From CANNBR01 sp964592275 (GTDB taxonomy: Bacteria; Babelota; Babeliae; Babelales; CAIQNR01): a DNA stretch of 49,376 nucleotides. The notes beneath the pieces were generated by a model. That model was not told the DNA's origin, searched no databases, and worked only from the letters and a program-made list of their open reading frames with translations. A program made the position numbers and the translations under genes. The stretch covers positions 1 to 49,376 of the forward strand of contig CAZQDJ010000005.1 in the NCBI GenBank assembly GCA_964592275.1, in the 5' to 3' direction. Positions 34,129 to 43,074 of this stretch are shown piece by piece; the first letter of the stretch is position 1; each line of letters begins with the position of its first letter.

Positions 34129-36753
34129 ATGAATAAGCGCCCTACCACATTTTTCTGCCCCACTCTTTTTTGTATCTTTTTCGCTTCTAGCTCAACCATT
34201 ACTCCAGAAGCTGGTACTCTTACGACTCCCAAAGAAGCAAAACAATCATCCTTAGACAAAGAAACTCCTTACAAAAAAGTGCCAACACCTCTTGCGCCTA
34301 CTAAAGGTCAAAAGATGTGGTTTAAATTCAAAGATGAACCACTCATTGATGTGGTACAGTATGTTGCAAGTGCCATGAATATCAATATTGTTTTACCACA
34401 AGGGCAAGATGTTCTTACCACAAAAATCACCTATCAATTTCCTGATAAAATTTCTGTGGATCAAGCATATGAAAAAGTACTTTCTCTCTTAAAAATAGCT
34501 GGATATTTGTTTATTCCTCAGGGAGAATTTTATTACATCATCAAGAATGATAAAGATCTCAATAAACAAACACTTCCTCTCTATATAAATACTCCTCCCT
34601 CTGACTTGCCTGACAACGATCAAATGATTCGCTACGTCTACTATTTTGCAAATATACAAGTACCTCAATCTGCAAACAATGGTGGTAATTTTGGCGGCAC
34701 TGCAAGTGGAAATGCATTACAAACCTTTCTTACCGACACTCTTTCAAAAACATTTACTTACATGGTTGACCCAAATATCAATGGCATTATTATGACCGAT
34801 TACGCACGCAATATTCGCTCAATCATGGAAATAGTTGCCGAGATCGATTCGCACGGATTTACTGATTCGATCGAAATTATGCCTCTCACAGAGACTGATG
34901 CAACAACTATCACCACTCTTTTAATGACACAACTTATTAATTCTGCCGCTAGTTCTGGTGGACAAGGTGGATTTGGCGGAGTCGGATTTGGACAACCGGT
35001 AGCATCACAAGCAAGCCCTTCTGCATCTTCTTATTTTACCCCTTCAACAAAAGTTGTTGCAGAAACGCGTTCTAATTCCCTTATCATCATGGGTAAAAAA
35101 GCTGCCATTGCTCGAGTAAAAGAGTTTGTAAAAAAGTATCTCGACGTTCCTCTTGATAGTGGAGATTCCATTCTTCACATCTATCCTTTGCAATACCTTA
35201 ACGCCCAAACATTCGCGCCTATTTTGACACAAATCGTTAACTCACAATCAGGCGGATCAAGCATAGGTGGTGGCTTTGGAGGAAGCACTGGACAATCAAG
35301 CGGTACTGTCAACCCTTCTGCTGGAAAACAATATTTTAAAGGAGTTATTATCCAAGCAGAAATTATGGCACCTGCTGCACCAACAACAAATACTCCAACA
35401 GGTGCAACTACTGGTACTGCTCCTCAGGCGGCACAACAAGGCGGTAACCGTTTGATTATTGCAGCACTCAGAGAAGATTGGGCCCGTCTTAAAAAACTCA
35501 TCTCTGATCTTGATAGACCGCAACCACAAGTTGCTATCGAGATGCTCATCGTAGACTTTACTCTTACTGGTGCCCAAGCCTTAGGAAGCCAAGTTCGTAA
35601 TAAACAAGGCATGTTCCCAAAAGGTGTCGATGCCCAAAACTCAACCTTAGGACCAATACAATTTAATAATCCTAGCAATCCTGCTTGGGATGGGCTCATG
35701 TCTAGCTTACTACAAACACCTGATGCTAATGGTAATAACCTTGTAGGTGGCAATGCACCACAAGGAACCTTTGTTCTTTCTCTTCAAGACAATGTAAATA
35801 CTGGTATTGCTTGGGTTATGGAAGCCCTCTTGAGCTACACAAACGTGACGATTCTTTCTCATCCTTTTACCGTGACATTAAATAACCAACCAACCTCTTT
35901 TACCGATGATCAAACACTTCTTTTACCAGGAAGCGCAACCGTTAAAAAAGGAGCAACCTACGTTCCTATTGCACCTGTTACTGCAGCTCTGCAACTTAAT
36001 ATCACTCCTATGATTAATGGAGAAAATTACATCAACCTAGGACTTAATGTTCAGATCAGCGAATTTTCAACAGGCAACTCACAAATCAATCGTAACATTC
36101 AAACCAATGCAAATGTTAAAGATGGCCAAGTTTTAATTCTTGGTGGACTTACCAAGACAACAACAGCTACCAGCAATCTAGGAACTCCGGGACTTGAAAG
36201 TATTCCAATCATTGGCTGGCTTTTCAAAAAGAAATCAAAGGGGGTTATTAAATCAAACTTGGCAGTATTTATCTGCCCGCGTATTCTAGAAAGCACTAAC
36301 GGATATTGTGATCCATTCACCGCAGAAAAGTTTTCTGTTGCAACTGATGCAGTCAACGTGGATAAAAATTTCACTGCACTACGCGATCCTATTACTCGTT
36401 GGTTCTTTGGTTCTGCACATGAAATTACCAATGAGCAAAAAGTTTCTGACTTTGTTAATAGAAAACAGTTTGTTGCTGAACAAAATTACAAAAAATCGAA
36501 ACTTTTAGCTCAAACACCTGAACACACAACACCACTTCTTCCCATGCCACAAACACCCATTAGAAAGGTTTCTCCTAGCAAGAAAACTACCTTAAAAATG
36601 GCGCAAGCTTTACCAAAGAACAGTAAAGAAACTATTATCTTAACGAAAAAAAACACCACCGAGCAGGCAGAGTTAAAACGTCTTTTTTCTACCTTCAGTC
36701 AAACTAATTCTATGCATGACTTAGCAACTCAGACGAAAGCAAATCTTCTATAA
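34129..36753 (+). CDS. T2SS secretin-family protein (copy 2)
   Basis: A second secretin in the same operon, 874 aa, starting 17 bp after gspM with AAAAGGAC upstream. N-domains are visible (MWFKFKDEPLIDVVQYVASA; IMPLTETDATTITTLLMTQL; HIYPLQYLNAQTFAPILTQI), then the secretin domain (about 467-720) from VAIEMLIVDFTLTGAQALGS to SNLAVFICPRIL. Gly/Ser-rich loops interrupt the N-domains (GGQGGFGGVGFGQP; GGSSIGGGFGGSTG; TNTPTGATTGTAPQAAQQGG). The C-tail contains RDPITRWFFGSAHE, matching the tail motif of copy 1. It could form a mixed ring with copy 1, a separate channel, or replace it under other conditions. It lacks a clear classical signal peptide, although the N-terminus is hydrophobic. Confidence 0.92.
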   Translation: MNKRPTTFFCPTLFCIFFASSSTITPEAGTLTTPKEAKQSSLDKETPYKKVPTPLAPTKGQKMWFKFKDEPLIDVVQYVASAMNINIVLPQGQDVLTTKITYQFPDKISVDQAYEKVLSLLKIAGYLFIPQGEFYYIIKNDKDLNKQTLPLYINTPPSDLPDNDQMIRYVYYFANIQVPQSANNGGNFGGTASGNALQTFLTDTLSKTFTYMVDPNINGIIMTDYARNIRSIMEIVAEIDSHGFTDSIEIMPLTETDATTITTLLMTQLINSAASSGGQGGFGGVGFGQPVASQASPSASSYFTPSTKVVAETRSNSLIIMGKKAAIARVKEFVKKYLDVPLDSGDSILHIYPLQYLNAQTFAPILTQIVNSQSGGSSIGGGFGGSTGQSSGTVNPSAGKQYFKGVIIQAEIMAPAAPTTNTPTGATTGTAPQAAQQGGNRLIIAALREDWARLKKLISDLDRPQPQVAIEMLIVDFTLTGAQALGSQVRNKQGMFPKGVDAQNSTLGPIQFNNPSNPAWDGLMSSLLQTPDANGNNLVGGNAPQGTFVLSLQDNVNTGIAWVMEALLSYTNVTILSHPFTVTLNNQPTSFTDDQTLLLPGSATVKKGATYVPIAPVTAALQLNITPMINGENYINLGLNVQISEFSTGNSQINRNIQTNANVKDGQVLILGGLTKTTTATSNLGTPGLESIPIIGWLFKKKSKGVIKSNLAVFICPRILESTNGYCDPFTAEKFSVATDAVNVDKNFTALRDPITRWFFGSAHEITNEQKVSDFVNRKQFVAEQNYKKSKLLAQTPEHTTPLLPMPQTPIRKVSPSKKTTLKMAQALPKNSKETIILTKKNTTEQAELKRLFSTFSQTNSMHDLATQTKANLL

Positions 36754-37963
36754 AAAGAAGTCTGTTGTATTTTGCAAGATATTCACCTCGTGAAGCACCA
36801 CCCGCCTGTATTTGCCCTGAACTTGTACCAACAGCAAGATCAGCCAGAATATTTTCATCTGTTTCTCCATTGCTGCAGGCAACAATGGTATTCAGCCCTT
36901 GACTTTGACAAGAGCTCACTGATTCTAAAAATTCTGTTAGCGTTGATACTTCAGCAAGACGAATAACAGAAGCATTAGCCATATGACGAGCATCAAGCCC
37001 TTGTAACAGGGTCGAACTATGGCTAAACCCTTGATTTGCTGCTAATTGAATAGTCCCTCCAAGAGCATCAAATAAGGCGCTTCCACCTTCAACATCCTCC
37101 CACGAAATAGCATTCTCAAAAGAATAAAGAGGGTAGGAATCACACAATTTTTTATAAATGGTGATAAGTTGCTGTGCTGTTTTTTGTTCAGAATTCCATG
37201 TGTATGTTTTTGTTTTTACATCAAATAGTTGATCAGCGGCAACATCAAGACCTATTACAAAAATACTTTCCATTCCTGTAGTGCCAAGCGCTTGCATTAA
37301 AAGTTCAAAAGGCTCGTAATGATCCGTATAAAAAGAAAAAATTCCCCCACTTTCTGTTATTGAAGTCATACGATTTTGTCTTCTTAAAAGAGCTCGATAT
37401 TCATGAAAAACAGTAAGAGCATGTTCAAGCGCCATTCTAAAATTCTGTGCCCCGACAGGAACAAGCATCATATTTTGAAAAGGAAATCCATTCGATAATC
37501 CCTTGCCACCGCTTACAACATTAATTAAAGGAAAAGGCAAAGAAACAGAAGCATCCCCTTGCAATTGAGCTATCGTCTCAAAAACTTCAAGTTGTTCAAC
37601 CGCTGCTTGCGCTTTACATACTGCCAAACTGGCAGCGAGAGTGACATTTGCGCCTAGATTTTTTCTTTCTGGAGTACTATCAATCTCAGATAAAATAGCA
37701 TCAAAGACATGTACTTCTGGAACCTTGCCCATGAAGGCTGGACCAACTATTGATTCGAGATTATACACAGCCTTTTGTAACCCCTGACCTGCGCAACGCC
37801 CCCCTCCATCTTTTAAAACAAAAAGACCTTCCTGCTCACTCAAATGATCAGAAGGAACGGAGGCTGATACAAACGTACCATCCTCCAAAACAATTTCACA
37901 CGAAAGAGCAGGGACTCCACAGGAGTTAACTATTTCTCTACCAAACACTTTACTAATCTTCAT
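36710..37963 (-). CDS. Enolase-family protein with degenerate active site (probable pseudoenzyme)
   Basis: The 417-aa product aligns by eye along the whole enolase fold (GREIVNSCGVPAL at the N-terminus; NLGANVTLAASLAVCKAQA; YLAKYNRLLFIEDLL at the C-terminus). Most catalytic positions have changed. The SGASTG loop is SDHLSEQ; the His of GGSHAGN is gone (GGKGLSNG); QEFM is QNMM (Glu to Asn164); GDEGG is TESGG; the metal site VGDDL is LAANQ; the Lys before the TLTE strand is Arg335; SHRSGE is ACSNGE (His to Cys363); GQIKTG is GQIQAG (Lys to Gln386). Asp240 and Glu283 remain. It is unlikely to catalyse 2-phosphoglycerate dehydration. It follows aspS by 20 bp with GGAGAG, and its 3' end overlaps secretin copy 2 by 44 bp. 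Confidence 0.88.
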   Translation of the reverse strand: MKISKVFGREIVNSCGVPALSCEIVLEDGTFVSASVPSDHLSEQEGLFVLKDGGGRCAGQGLQKAVYNLESIVGPAFMGKVPEVHVFDAILSEIDSTPERKNLGANVTLAASLAVCKAQAAVEQLEVFETIAQLQGDASVSLPFPLINVVSGGKGLSNGFPFQNMMLVPVGAQNFRMALEHALTVFHEYRALLRRQNRMTSITESGGIFSFYTDHYEPFELLMQALGTTGMESIFVIGLDVAADQLFDVKTKTYTWNSEQKTAQQLITIYKKLCDSYPLYSFENAISWEDVEGGSALFDALGGTIQLAANQGFSHSSTLLQGLDARHMANASVIRLAEVSTLTEFLESVSSCQSQGLNTIVACSNGETDENILADLAVGTSSGQIQAGGASRGEYLAKYNRLLFIEDLLSSELLSHA

Positions 37964-37983
37964 GACTCTCCTTCTCTCTTTTT

Positions 37984-39771
37984 CTATTTTTTTTCAGAAG
38001 CTCCCTCTTTTACCGAAGGAATACACACAACTCCGCATTCCTTAAGCGCTTGCGGCGCTACAGGGGTTGGTGATTGCATCATAGCATCATACCCACGCTG
38101 AGTTTTAGGGAATGCTATTACTTCTCGAATAGAAGAGGTATTAGAAAGAATCATAATCAAGCGATCAAGACCAAGAGCAATACCTCCAGAAGGAGGGAAT
38201 CCGTATTCTTGCGCTTCTAAAAAGAATCCAAATTTTTCTTGAATTTCTTTTTCAGAAAGACCTAAAAGTTCAAAAACTTTATGCTGCATTTTTTTATCAT
38301 GAATACGAATTGATCCACCACCAACTTCAGAACCATTGCATACTAAATCATATGCTTGGGCTTTCATCTGATCAGGGGTTGTTGTATCCCATCCTTGAGC
38401 AGGCTGAGTAAATGGATGGTGTGCAGAACTCCACGCTTTTCTTGTTTCATCCCATTCAAGAAGAGGAAAGTTCACAATCCAACAGAAATGTAAGGTGTTT
38501 GGTTTAATCAATTGTAATTCTTGTGCAAACGCTACACGAAGCTTCCCAAGCGTTGACCATGCTTCTTTATAAGCACCTGCCACAATGAACAAAGTATCTC
38601 CAACTTTAAGATCTTTGATAACTGATTGCACTGTCTCAAAAAAGTGTGCTGGTAAAAACTTAGAAACAGGGGATTCTATCAATCCATCTGCTGCAAAGTG
38701 GATATACAATAACCCTTTTGCCCCTAGTTGTTTTGATTTTTCAACCCACCCTTCAAGTTCAGAACGAGTAAATTTTTTATTTTGAATATGAAGCGCCCCA
38801 ATTCTTCCACCTTGTTGAACTACCGTTTCTAAAAAGTTTAGCTTTACCTCTTTAAACGCATCCGTCAGATCAGTGATTGGAAGTTCATAACGTAAATCTG
38901 GTTTATCAGAACCAAAAAGTGCAAACACATAGTCATAGGTAAATGTTGGAAGTGGTAACTTGAGATCTATATTAAAGAGTTTTTTGAAGATATGAGAAAG
39001 CATAGCTTCCATTAAACTTCTGACGTCAGCCTCTTCCACAAATGACATTTCTATATCAAGTTGTGTAAACTCAGGCTGCCTATCAGCTCGCAAATCTTCA
39101 TCCCTAAAGCAACGTGCTATTTGAAAGTAACGTTCAATACCCGAAGTCATTAAAAGCTGTTTGTAAATTTGAGGCGATTGAGGAAGAGCGTAGAAAGAAC
39201 CTGGATAGGTACGACTTGGAATTAAAAATTCACGTGCTCCGCCAGGAGTGTTTTTTGTCAAAAGAGGAGTTTCTATTTCAAAGAACCCATTTTGCACAAA
39301 AAATTCACGCATCGTAAAAAGCAACATACTTCTAAATGCTAAACGATGTTGCATCACAGGGCGACGTAAATCGAGATAGCGATACTTTAAACGCAACTCT
39401 TCATCGATATCATCTTCATCAAGAGAAAATGGAAGAGCTTTTGAAGGATTCAAAATAGTCATTTTTTGAATTTGTATCTCAATTTTTCCCGTAGGCATCT
39501 TGTCGTTTACTTGCTCTTTTGCACGAGCAACTACTTTGCCTGTTGCAGTGATAACAAATTCTGAACGAAGTGTTTCTGCTAAAATATGCGCTTCTTTAGA
39601 AATATCAGCATTAAAAACAAGTTGTACAATGCCGCTTCTATCGCGCAAGTCTATAAAAATGAGCCCCCCATGATCACGTCTGTGAGCAACCCATCCGTTT
39701 AAAACAACTTCTTTTCCCAATAATTTTTCGGTGACACCACCACACTCACTTGTACGTTTCCATGCACTCAT
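37984..39771 (-). CDS. aspS: Aspartyl-tRNA synthetase
   Basis: Class II synthetase of bacterial type (595 aa from the chosen start) that charges tRNA-Asp; many such enzymes also charge tRNA-Asn. Visible: OB-fold anticodon-binding domain (VVLNGWVAHRRDHGGLIFID), catalytic motifs (ALPQSPQIYKQLLM; ARCFRDEDLRADRQPEFTQL), the bacterial GAD insertion (about 290-430), and motif 3 (GGIALGLDRLIMIL) with GGGSIRIHD. The start at 39771 (MSAWKRTSECGG) is preferred because GAGG lies upstream and alignment begins there; 20 more codons are open. It forms an operon with the enolase-like gene. Confidence 0.97.
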   Translation of the reverse strand: MSAWKRTSECGGVTEKLLGKEVVLNGWVAHRRDHGGLIFIDLRDRSGIVQLVFNADISKEAHILAETLRSEFVITATGKVVARAKEQVNDKMPTGKIEIQIQKMTILNPSKALPFSLDEDDIDEELRLKYRYLDLRRPVMQHRLAFRSMLLFTMREFFVQNGFFEIETPLLTKNTPGGAREFLIPSRTYPGSFYALPQSPQIYKQLLMTSGIERYFQIARCFRDEDLRADRQPEFTQLDIEMSFVEEADVRSLMEAMLSHIFKKLFNIDLKLPLPTFTYDYVFALFGSDKPDLRYELPITDLTDAFKEVKLNFLETVVQQGGRIGALHIQNKKFTRSELEGWVEKSKQLGAKGLLYIHFAADGLIESPVSKFLPAHFFETVQSVIKDLKVGDTLFIVAGAYKEAWSTLGKLRVAFAQELQLIKPNTLHFCWIVNFPLLEWDETRKAWSSAHHPFTQPAQGWDTTTPDQMKAQAYDLVCNGSEVGGGSIRIHDKKMQHKVFELLGLSEKEIQEKFGFFLEAQEYGFPPSGGIALGLDRLIMILSNTSSIREVIAFPKTQRGYDAMMQSPTPVAPQALKECGVVCIPSVKEGASEKK

Positions 39772-39835
39772 ACCAATACCTCGGCTACCCAATTCTAAAG
39801 AAAATTTTAGTTTATCATAATCACACAACAAAAAA

Positions 39836-39864
39836 AGGAGAGCTTCTGTGACGAAACCCTCTCC
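39836..39864 (-). terminator. Intrinsic terminator of the barrel-protein gene
   Basis: On the minus strand GGAGAG (59864-side, from 39864) pairs with CTCTCC (ending 39837), with partial extra pairing, then a run of T (39830-39836). It ends transcription of the porin-like gene before aspS. Confidence 0.65.
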
Positions 39865-39887
39865 ATTAATCTTATTTTTTTATATGT

Positions 39888-41837
39888 TTAGAAAGAATAT
39901 CCCATTGCAATACTAGCACTGTAAGCAGTATTGTTCCCAACAAGTGGTAACCCTTTTAAATTTGTTACCGGCCCTACTGATGGCGGATTTGCAGCTGCTG
40001 CTGCCTTAAGTGCTGCATTAAGAGCTTCTCGCTGACTTTTAGAAACTGGCTTACCTTTGATATCAGTATAATGTTGTCCTGGAACAAGAAGACCAATACC
40101 ACCAGTTAAAGAAAGATTCTCTGACAAATTAACTCCAAAAAAGATATTGCTTTCTGCTCCTATATATTTACTTGCAAGAGCGTTAGTGGTTTTACCTGTT
40201 GTAATATCAAATCTATTACTTGCTGTATCTTGCCAATACATGAGAAAATTAGGATTTACATTCCATTTAGATTTTGCTTTTTGCGGAGTATATTTTATGC
40301 CCATTCCCCAAAACTTTAAGTTGCTAAAATTATCAACCGTAACAGCAAAATCGTCCCCAGTATTAGTAATATTAAGCGGACGAATAACCAAACTAGTCAT
40401 ACCAAAAAAACTTTGTACTCGTTTCCCACTATAAAGTTCTTGGAAAGGAATAAACCCATTATAATTACCATCAACTGATGCATCATTAGGATCTTTTAGG
40501 TTTGCATTCGGATTTTGATCCCCACTTGAAAAACCCCATGTAGCACTCAAAACAAGGTCTTTAGGAACAAGCCAATAACTCGCATCACCAACCCACATAA
40601 AACCTCTAAATTTTGTTATATAAGGACTTCTGTACCGGGTAAGGCTGTTATACAAATTAGTACCTGTTATAGGCGCACCATTTGAAATAGCACCTGAAGG
40701 TACGCTAGCAATTGCCGTTTTTTGAGCACTATTAGCTGGATCATATAAAACATAATTTGTGGCCGTTGGTATTGTTACATTTGGATTAACATCATAAACA
40801 TCACTGTAAACAAAAGATGAATACCCACCAGTGTTCACATTGTTGACATAGTTTCTATCCCACCCTTTAACGTACTGACTTCCAAAGTTACTTGCGCAAT
40901 CAAAACCAAACTCAAGATCTCCTGCGATCAATTCACAAGCAAAACCGCCAGTATTTAAATTAGATTTTGCATCAGAAAAAAATTCTACTTTTTGCTCTGG
41001 ATCATGGTGATGCATAACATATGGCTCAAAGCTAAGTTTTTTTCTTTCTTCAATCATGGGAGTAATCATAAAACGAGCCGCTGTTACAAAATTTATTTGC
41101 CCTGAGCCTCGCCACGGTGATGTATTACCTGTACCGAACGCTTTTAGCTGTGTTGGTAATATCGTTTCACTAAGAGAAGTGCTCTTGTTGCTCAAAACAG
41201 AAAGATAAAAATCATACGACATAAAATCTTTTATTAATCCGCCCGATACTTTAACCCCCCAAGCGTATTGATCAACTGAGTTATCCTGAAAAAATCCAAG
41301 AAGTGACGGATTTACAGAATAAGCATCACCAAGAGAGATTCCACGTCCTAAACTAAATGAAAAAGATCCAAGAGTTACGGTCTGTTTTAATGCTCCTTCC
41401 ATTTTACAAATTTTTGCCATATCGGCTTCAACCCATGCTTCACGAATCCAGAGCATGTTTGGTCCGACAGTATGAAAGTGACTTGTTGCTGGACCATCAA
41501 GAGTCTTTAGCCATGCATCATTGGTATAAATTACTTTAGGATTGCCCCATACCACTTTGTTACGCATGGTAACTTTTGATTGACAGGTTGGAGTCTTCGT
41601 TAAAAACGAAATATCAATTTTTGTTTTATTAGCGAATAACTCATCTGGAATACGATTATTAAACAGAATGCCATTTTTATCGAATGCAGTTTCTGTTTGT
41701 ATGTTACCTATGATAGAAGCCTCAAAATCACCATTCTTGTAAAATAAATTTGGTTTTTTTGATTGTGAACTAATAACATTTCCCGAAACAAAAAAAAGAA
41801 CTAAAGCTGCCAATGGCAACTTTGGCACAAAATTCAT
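39888..41837 (-). CDS. Outer-membrane beta-barrel (porin-like) protein
   Basis: A 649-aa protein with a signal peptide (MNFVPKLPLAALVLFFVSGN), a mature part of alternating polar/aromatic strands (SFSFSLGRGISLGDAYSVNP; FWGMGIKYTPQ; NIFFGVNLSENLSLTGGIGL), Asn/Gly/Ser-rich loops and a C-terminal aromatic ending (SIAMGYSF), as expected for insertion by the BAM machinery. The function is probably nutrient uptake or adhesion; I cannot name a family. AGGAG precedes the ATG, a strong promoter lies 62-90 bp upstream, and a terminator follows. High expression is likely. Confidence 0.82.
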   Translation of the reverse strand: MNFVPKLPLAALVLFFVSGNVISSQSKKPNLFYKNGDFEASIIGNIQTETAFDKNGILFNNRIPDELFANKTKIDISFLTKTPTCQSKVTMRNKVVWGNPKVIYTNDAWLKTLDGPATSHFHTVGPNMLWIREAWVEADMAKICKMEGALKQTVTLGSFSFSLGRGISLGDAYSVNPSLLGFFQDNSVDQYAWGVKVSGGLIKDFMSYDFYLSVLSNKSTSLSETILPTQLKAFGTGNTSPWRGSGQINFVTAARFMITPMIEERKKLSFEPYVMHHHDPEQKVEFFSDAKSNLNTGGFACELIAGDLEFGFDCASNFGSQYVKGWDRNYVNNVNTGGYSSFVYSDVYDVNPNVTIPTATNYVLYDPANSAQKTAIASVPSGAISNGAPITGTNLYNSLTRYRSPYITKFRGFMWVGDASYWLVPKDLVLSATWGFSSGDQNPNANLKDPNDASVDGNYNGFIPFQELYSGKRVQSFFGMTSLVIRPLNITNTGDDFAVTVDNFSNLKFWGMGIKYTPQKAKSKWNVNPNFLMYWQDTASNRFDITTGKTTNALASKYIGAESNIFFGVNLSENLSLTGGIGLLVPGQHYTDIKGKPVSKSQREALNAALKAAAAANPPSVGPVTNLKGLPLVGNNTAYSASIAMGYSF

Positions 41838-41899
41838 AGCATGCTCCTATCAAAAATAAAGGGGTAAGTAGACCTAAGCACATGTGTAAAGTGGCTTAG

Positions 41900-41927
41900 A
41901 GTGTACGTTTTGCCTTTAAATTGTCAA
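41900..41927 (-). promoter_or_regulatory. Strong sigma-70 promoter of the barrel-protein gene
   Basis: Read on the minus strand: TTGACA (41927-41922), 16-bp spacer, TACACT (41905-41900). The leader to the ATG at 41837 is about 55 bases and contains CACATGTG. Confidence 0.7.
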
Positions 41928-42008
41928 GAAGCTTTCTGTTGTATAGTTCTGATAAAGAGACTACAAAGGAGTTTTCGAAAGATAAAAAAAGAAGACAGAA
42001 AAAGAAAA

Positions 42009-42028
42009 AGGACGGGAAGTCCCGTCCT
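42009..42028 (-). terminator. Intrinsic terminator of the 42058 gene
   Basis: Perfect 8-bp stem AGGACGGG / CCCGTCCT with a four-base loop. On the minus strand it is followed by TTTTTCTTTTT, so it terminates the secreted-protein gene that ends at 42058. Confidence 0.9.
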
Positions 42029-42057
42029 GAAATAGTTTTAAATAAATAAAAAAAACA

Positions 42058-42930
42058 TCAACATTCTTGAGGAAGCGCAATAACATCATCACCAAGCTCA
42101 CGTTTAGCAATTTCACGTAGAATTTTTTTATTATCATCATTAATGCTTTTTTCTAAACCACTACCTGCATCTGCTAATTGCTCGGCTATTAATTTTAATA
42201 ACAGAAAAAAATTTCTATATAAAGCCACTTGCCACCTATGATAACAAGCATCAAGAGAAGATAAAGAGGTTTTTCTTGTATCAGAAAGAACACTGTAAAG
42301 AGCTACGTGATCTAAGGGAGAAATTCCCTCATAAGGATGTCCTGAATAATAAAATTCATTAGGTAAATAATTAGAGATTTTATTTATAAAATCAATAATA
42401 GAAAAAAGGTTTTCATGAACAATTTCCCTTATTTTATCGCGAGCAATTTCGCTTTGCGAAGCCTTGTAATAAGAATTGCTACTATACCTAGCGTTCAACT
42501 CAGCAAGTTTTTTAATTCCATCAGCGTACACATCTTTACCCAACAAAGGATGTATATTTGACCAATTTATAAGCGTAAGAATATCTTCTCCTTTGCGAGC
42601 AGGAAAGCACGCGTCTGCCATAGTCAAAATGCAATACCCTTCTGCTCTGTAAACATCAAGCGCAGCTTCTCTTCTTTGTCTTAATAATGGCTCAAGATCA
42701 GTTATATAATCTTTATTCTTTATTAAAAAATTAATAATAATACTAATATTTTGCGCTAAGCGATAAGGAGTTGCTTCCTGTTTCTTTTTTATTGATTGCG
42801 ACTTTTTTATCTTCTTTTTCTGTATATTTTTTTGTGCTGTTATTTTTCTATCTTTTTTAGACAAAGAAACTTCTACCGTAGCATTACAAAATAATGTAAC
42901 CAAAAAAAACATCCCGTATAATTTTTTCAT
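42058..42930 (-). CDS. Secreted protein, unknown function
   Basis: I do not recognise the family. The 290-aa product has a signal peptide (MKKLYGMFFLVTLFCNATVE), a Lys-rich stretch (about 25-52), then a helical domain with conserved-looking Cys residues (AEGYCILTMADACFP, SLDACYHRW). GGGGA lies before the ATG, and a strong terminator follows. It belongs to the same class of lineage-specific exported proteins as those at 4285, 7172 and 23503. Confidence 0.72.
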   Translation of the reverse strand: MKKLYGMFFLVTLFCNATVEVSLSKKDRKITAQKNIQKKKIKKSQSIKKKQEATPYRLAQNISIIINFLIKNKDYITDLEPLLRQRREAALDVYRAEGYCILTMADACFPARKGEDILTLINWSNIHPLLGKDVYADGIKKLAELNARYSSNSYYKASQSEIARDKIREIVHENLFSIIDFINKISNYLPNEFYYSGHPYEGISPLDHVALYSVLSDTRKTSLSSLDACYHRWQVALYRNFFLLLKLIAEQLADAGSGLEKSINDDNKKILREIAKRELGDDVIALPQEC

Positions 42931-43074
42931 CTCAGTTCCCCTTTTATTAAAACATGACTCTTTAGACTAGACTACAAAAAGCATGGCTTTAGAAAAAGCT
43001 TCTGTGTTTTTTATTACTACTCCCTTTCTAATTACCTTAAAACAAAGTCAACACTACAAACCAAGGAGAAAAAT

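Noticed and set aside
16964..36753. The gsp genes as a type IV pilus
   Set aside because: GspC with PDZ, the full G-H-I-J-K pseudopilin order and GspK favour T2SS; no pilT/pilA-type genes are seen.
36710..37963. Normal enolase annotation
   Set aside because: Both catalytic lysines and several acidic/His residues are replaced.
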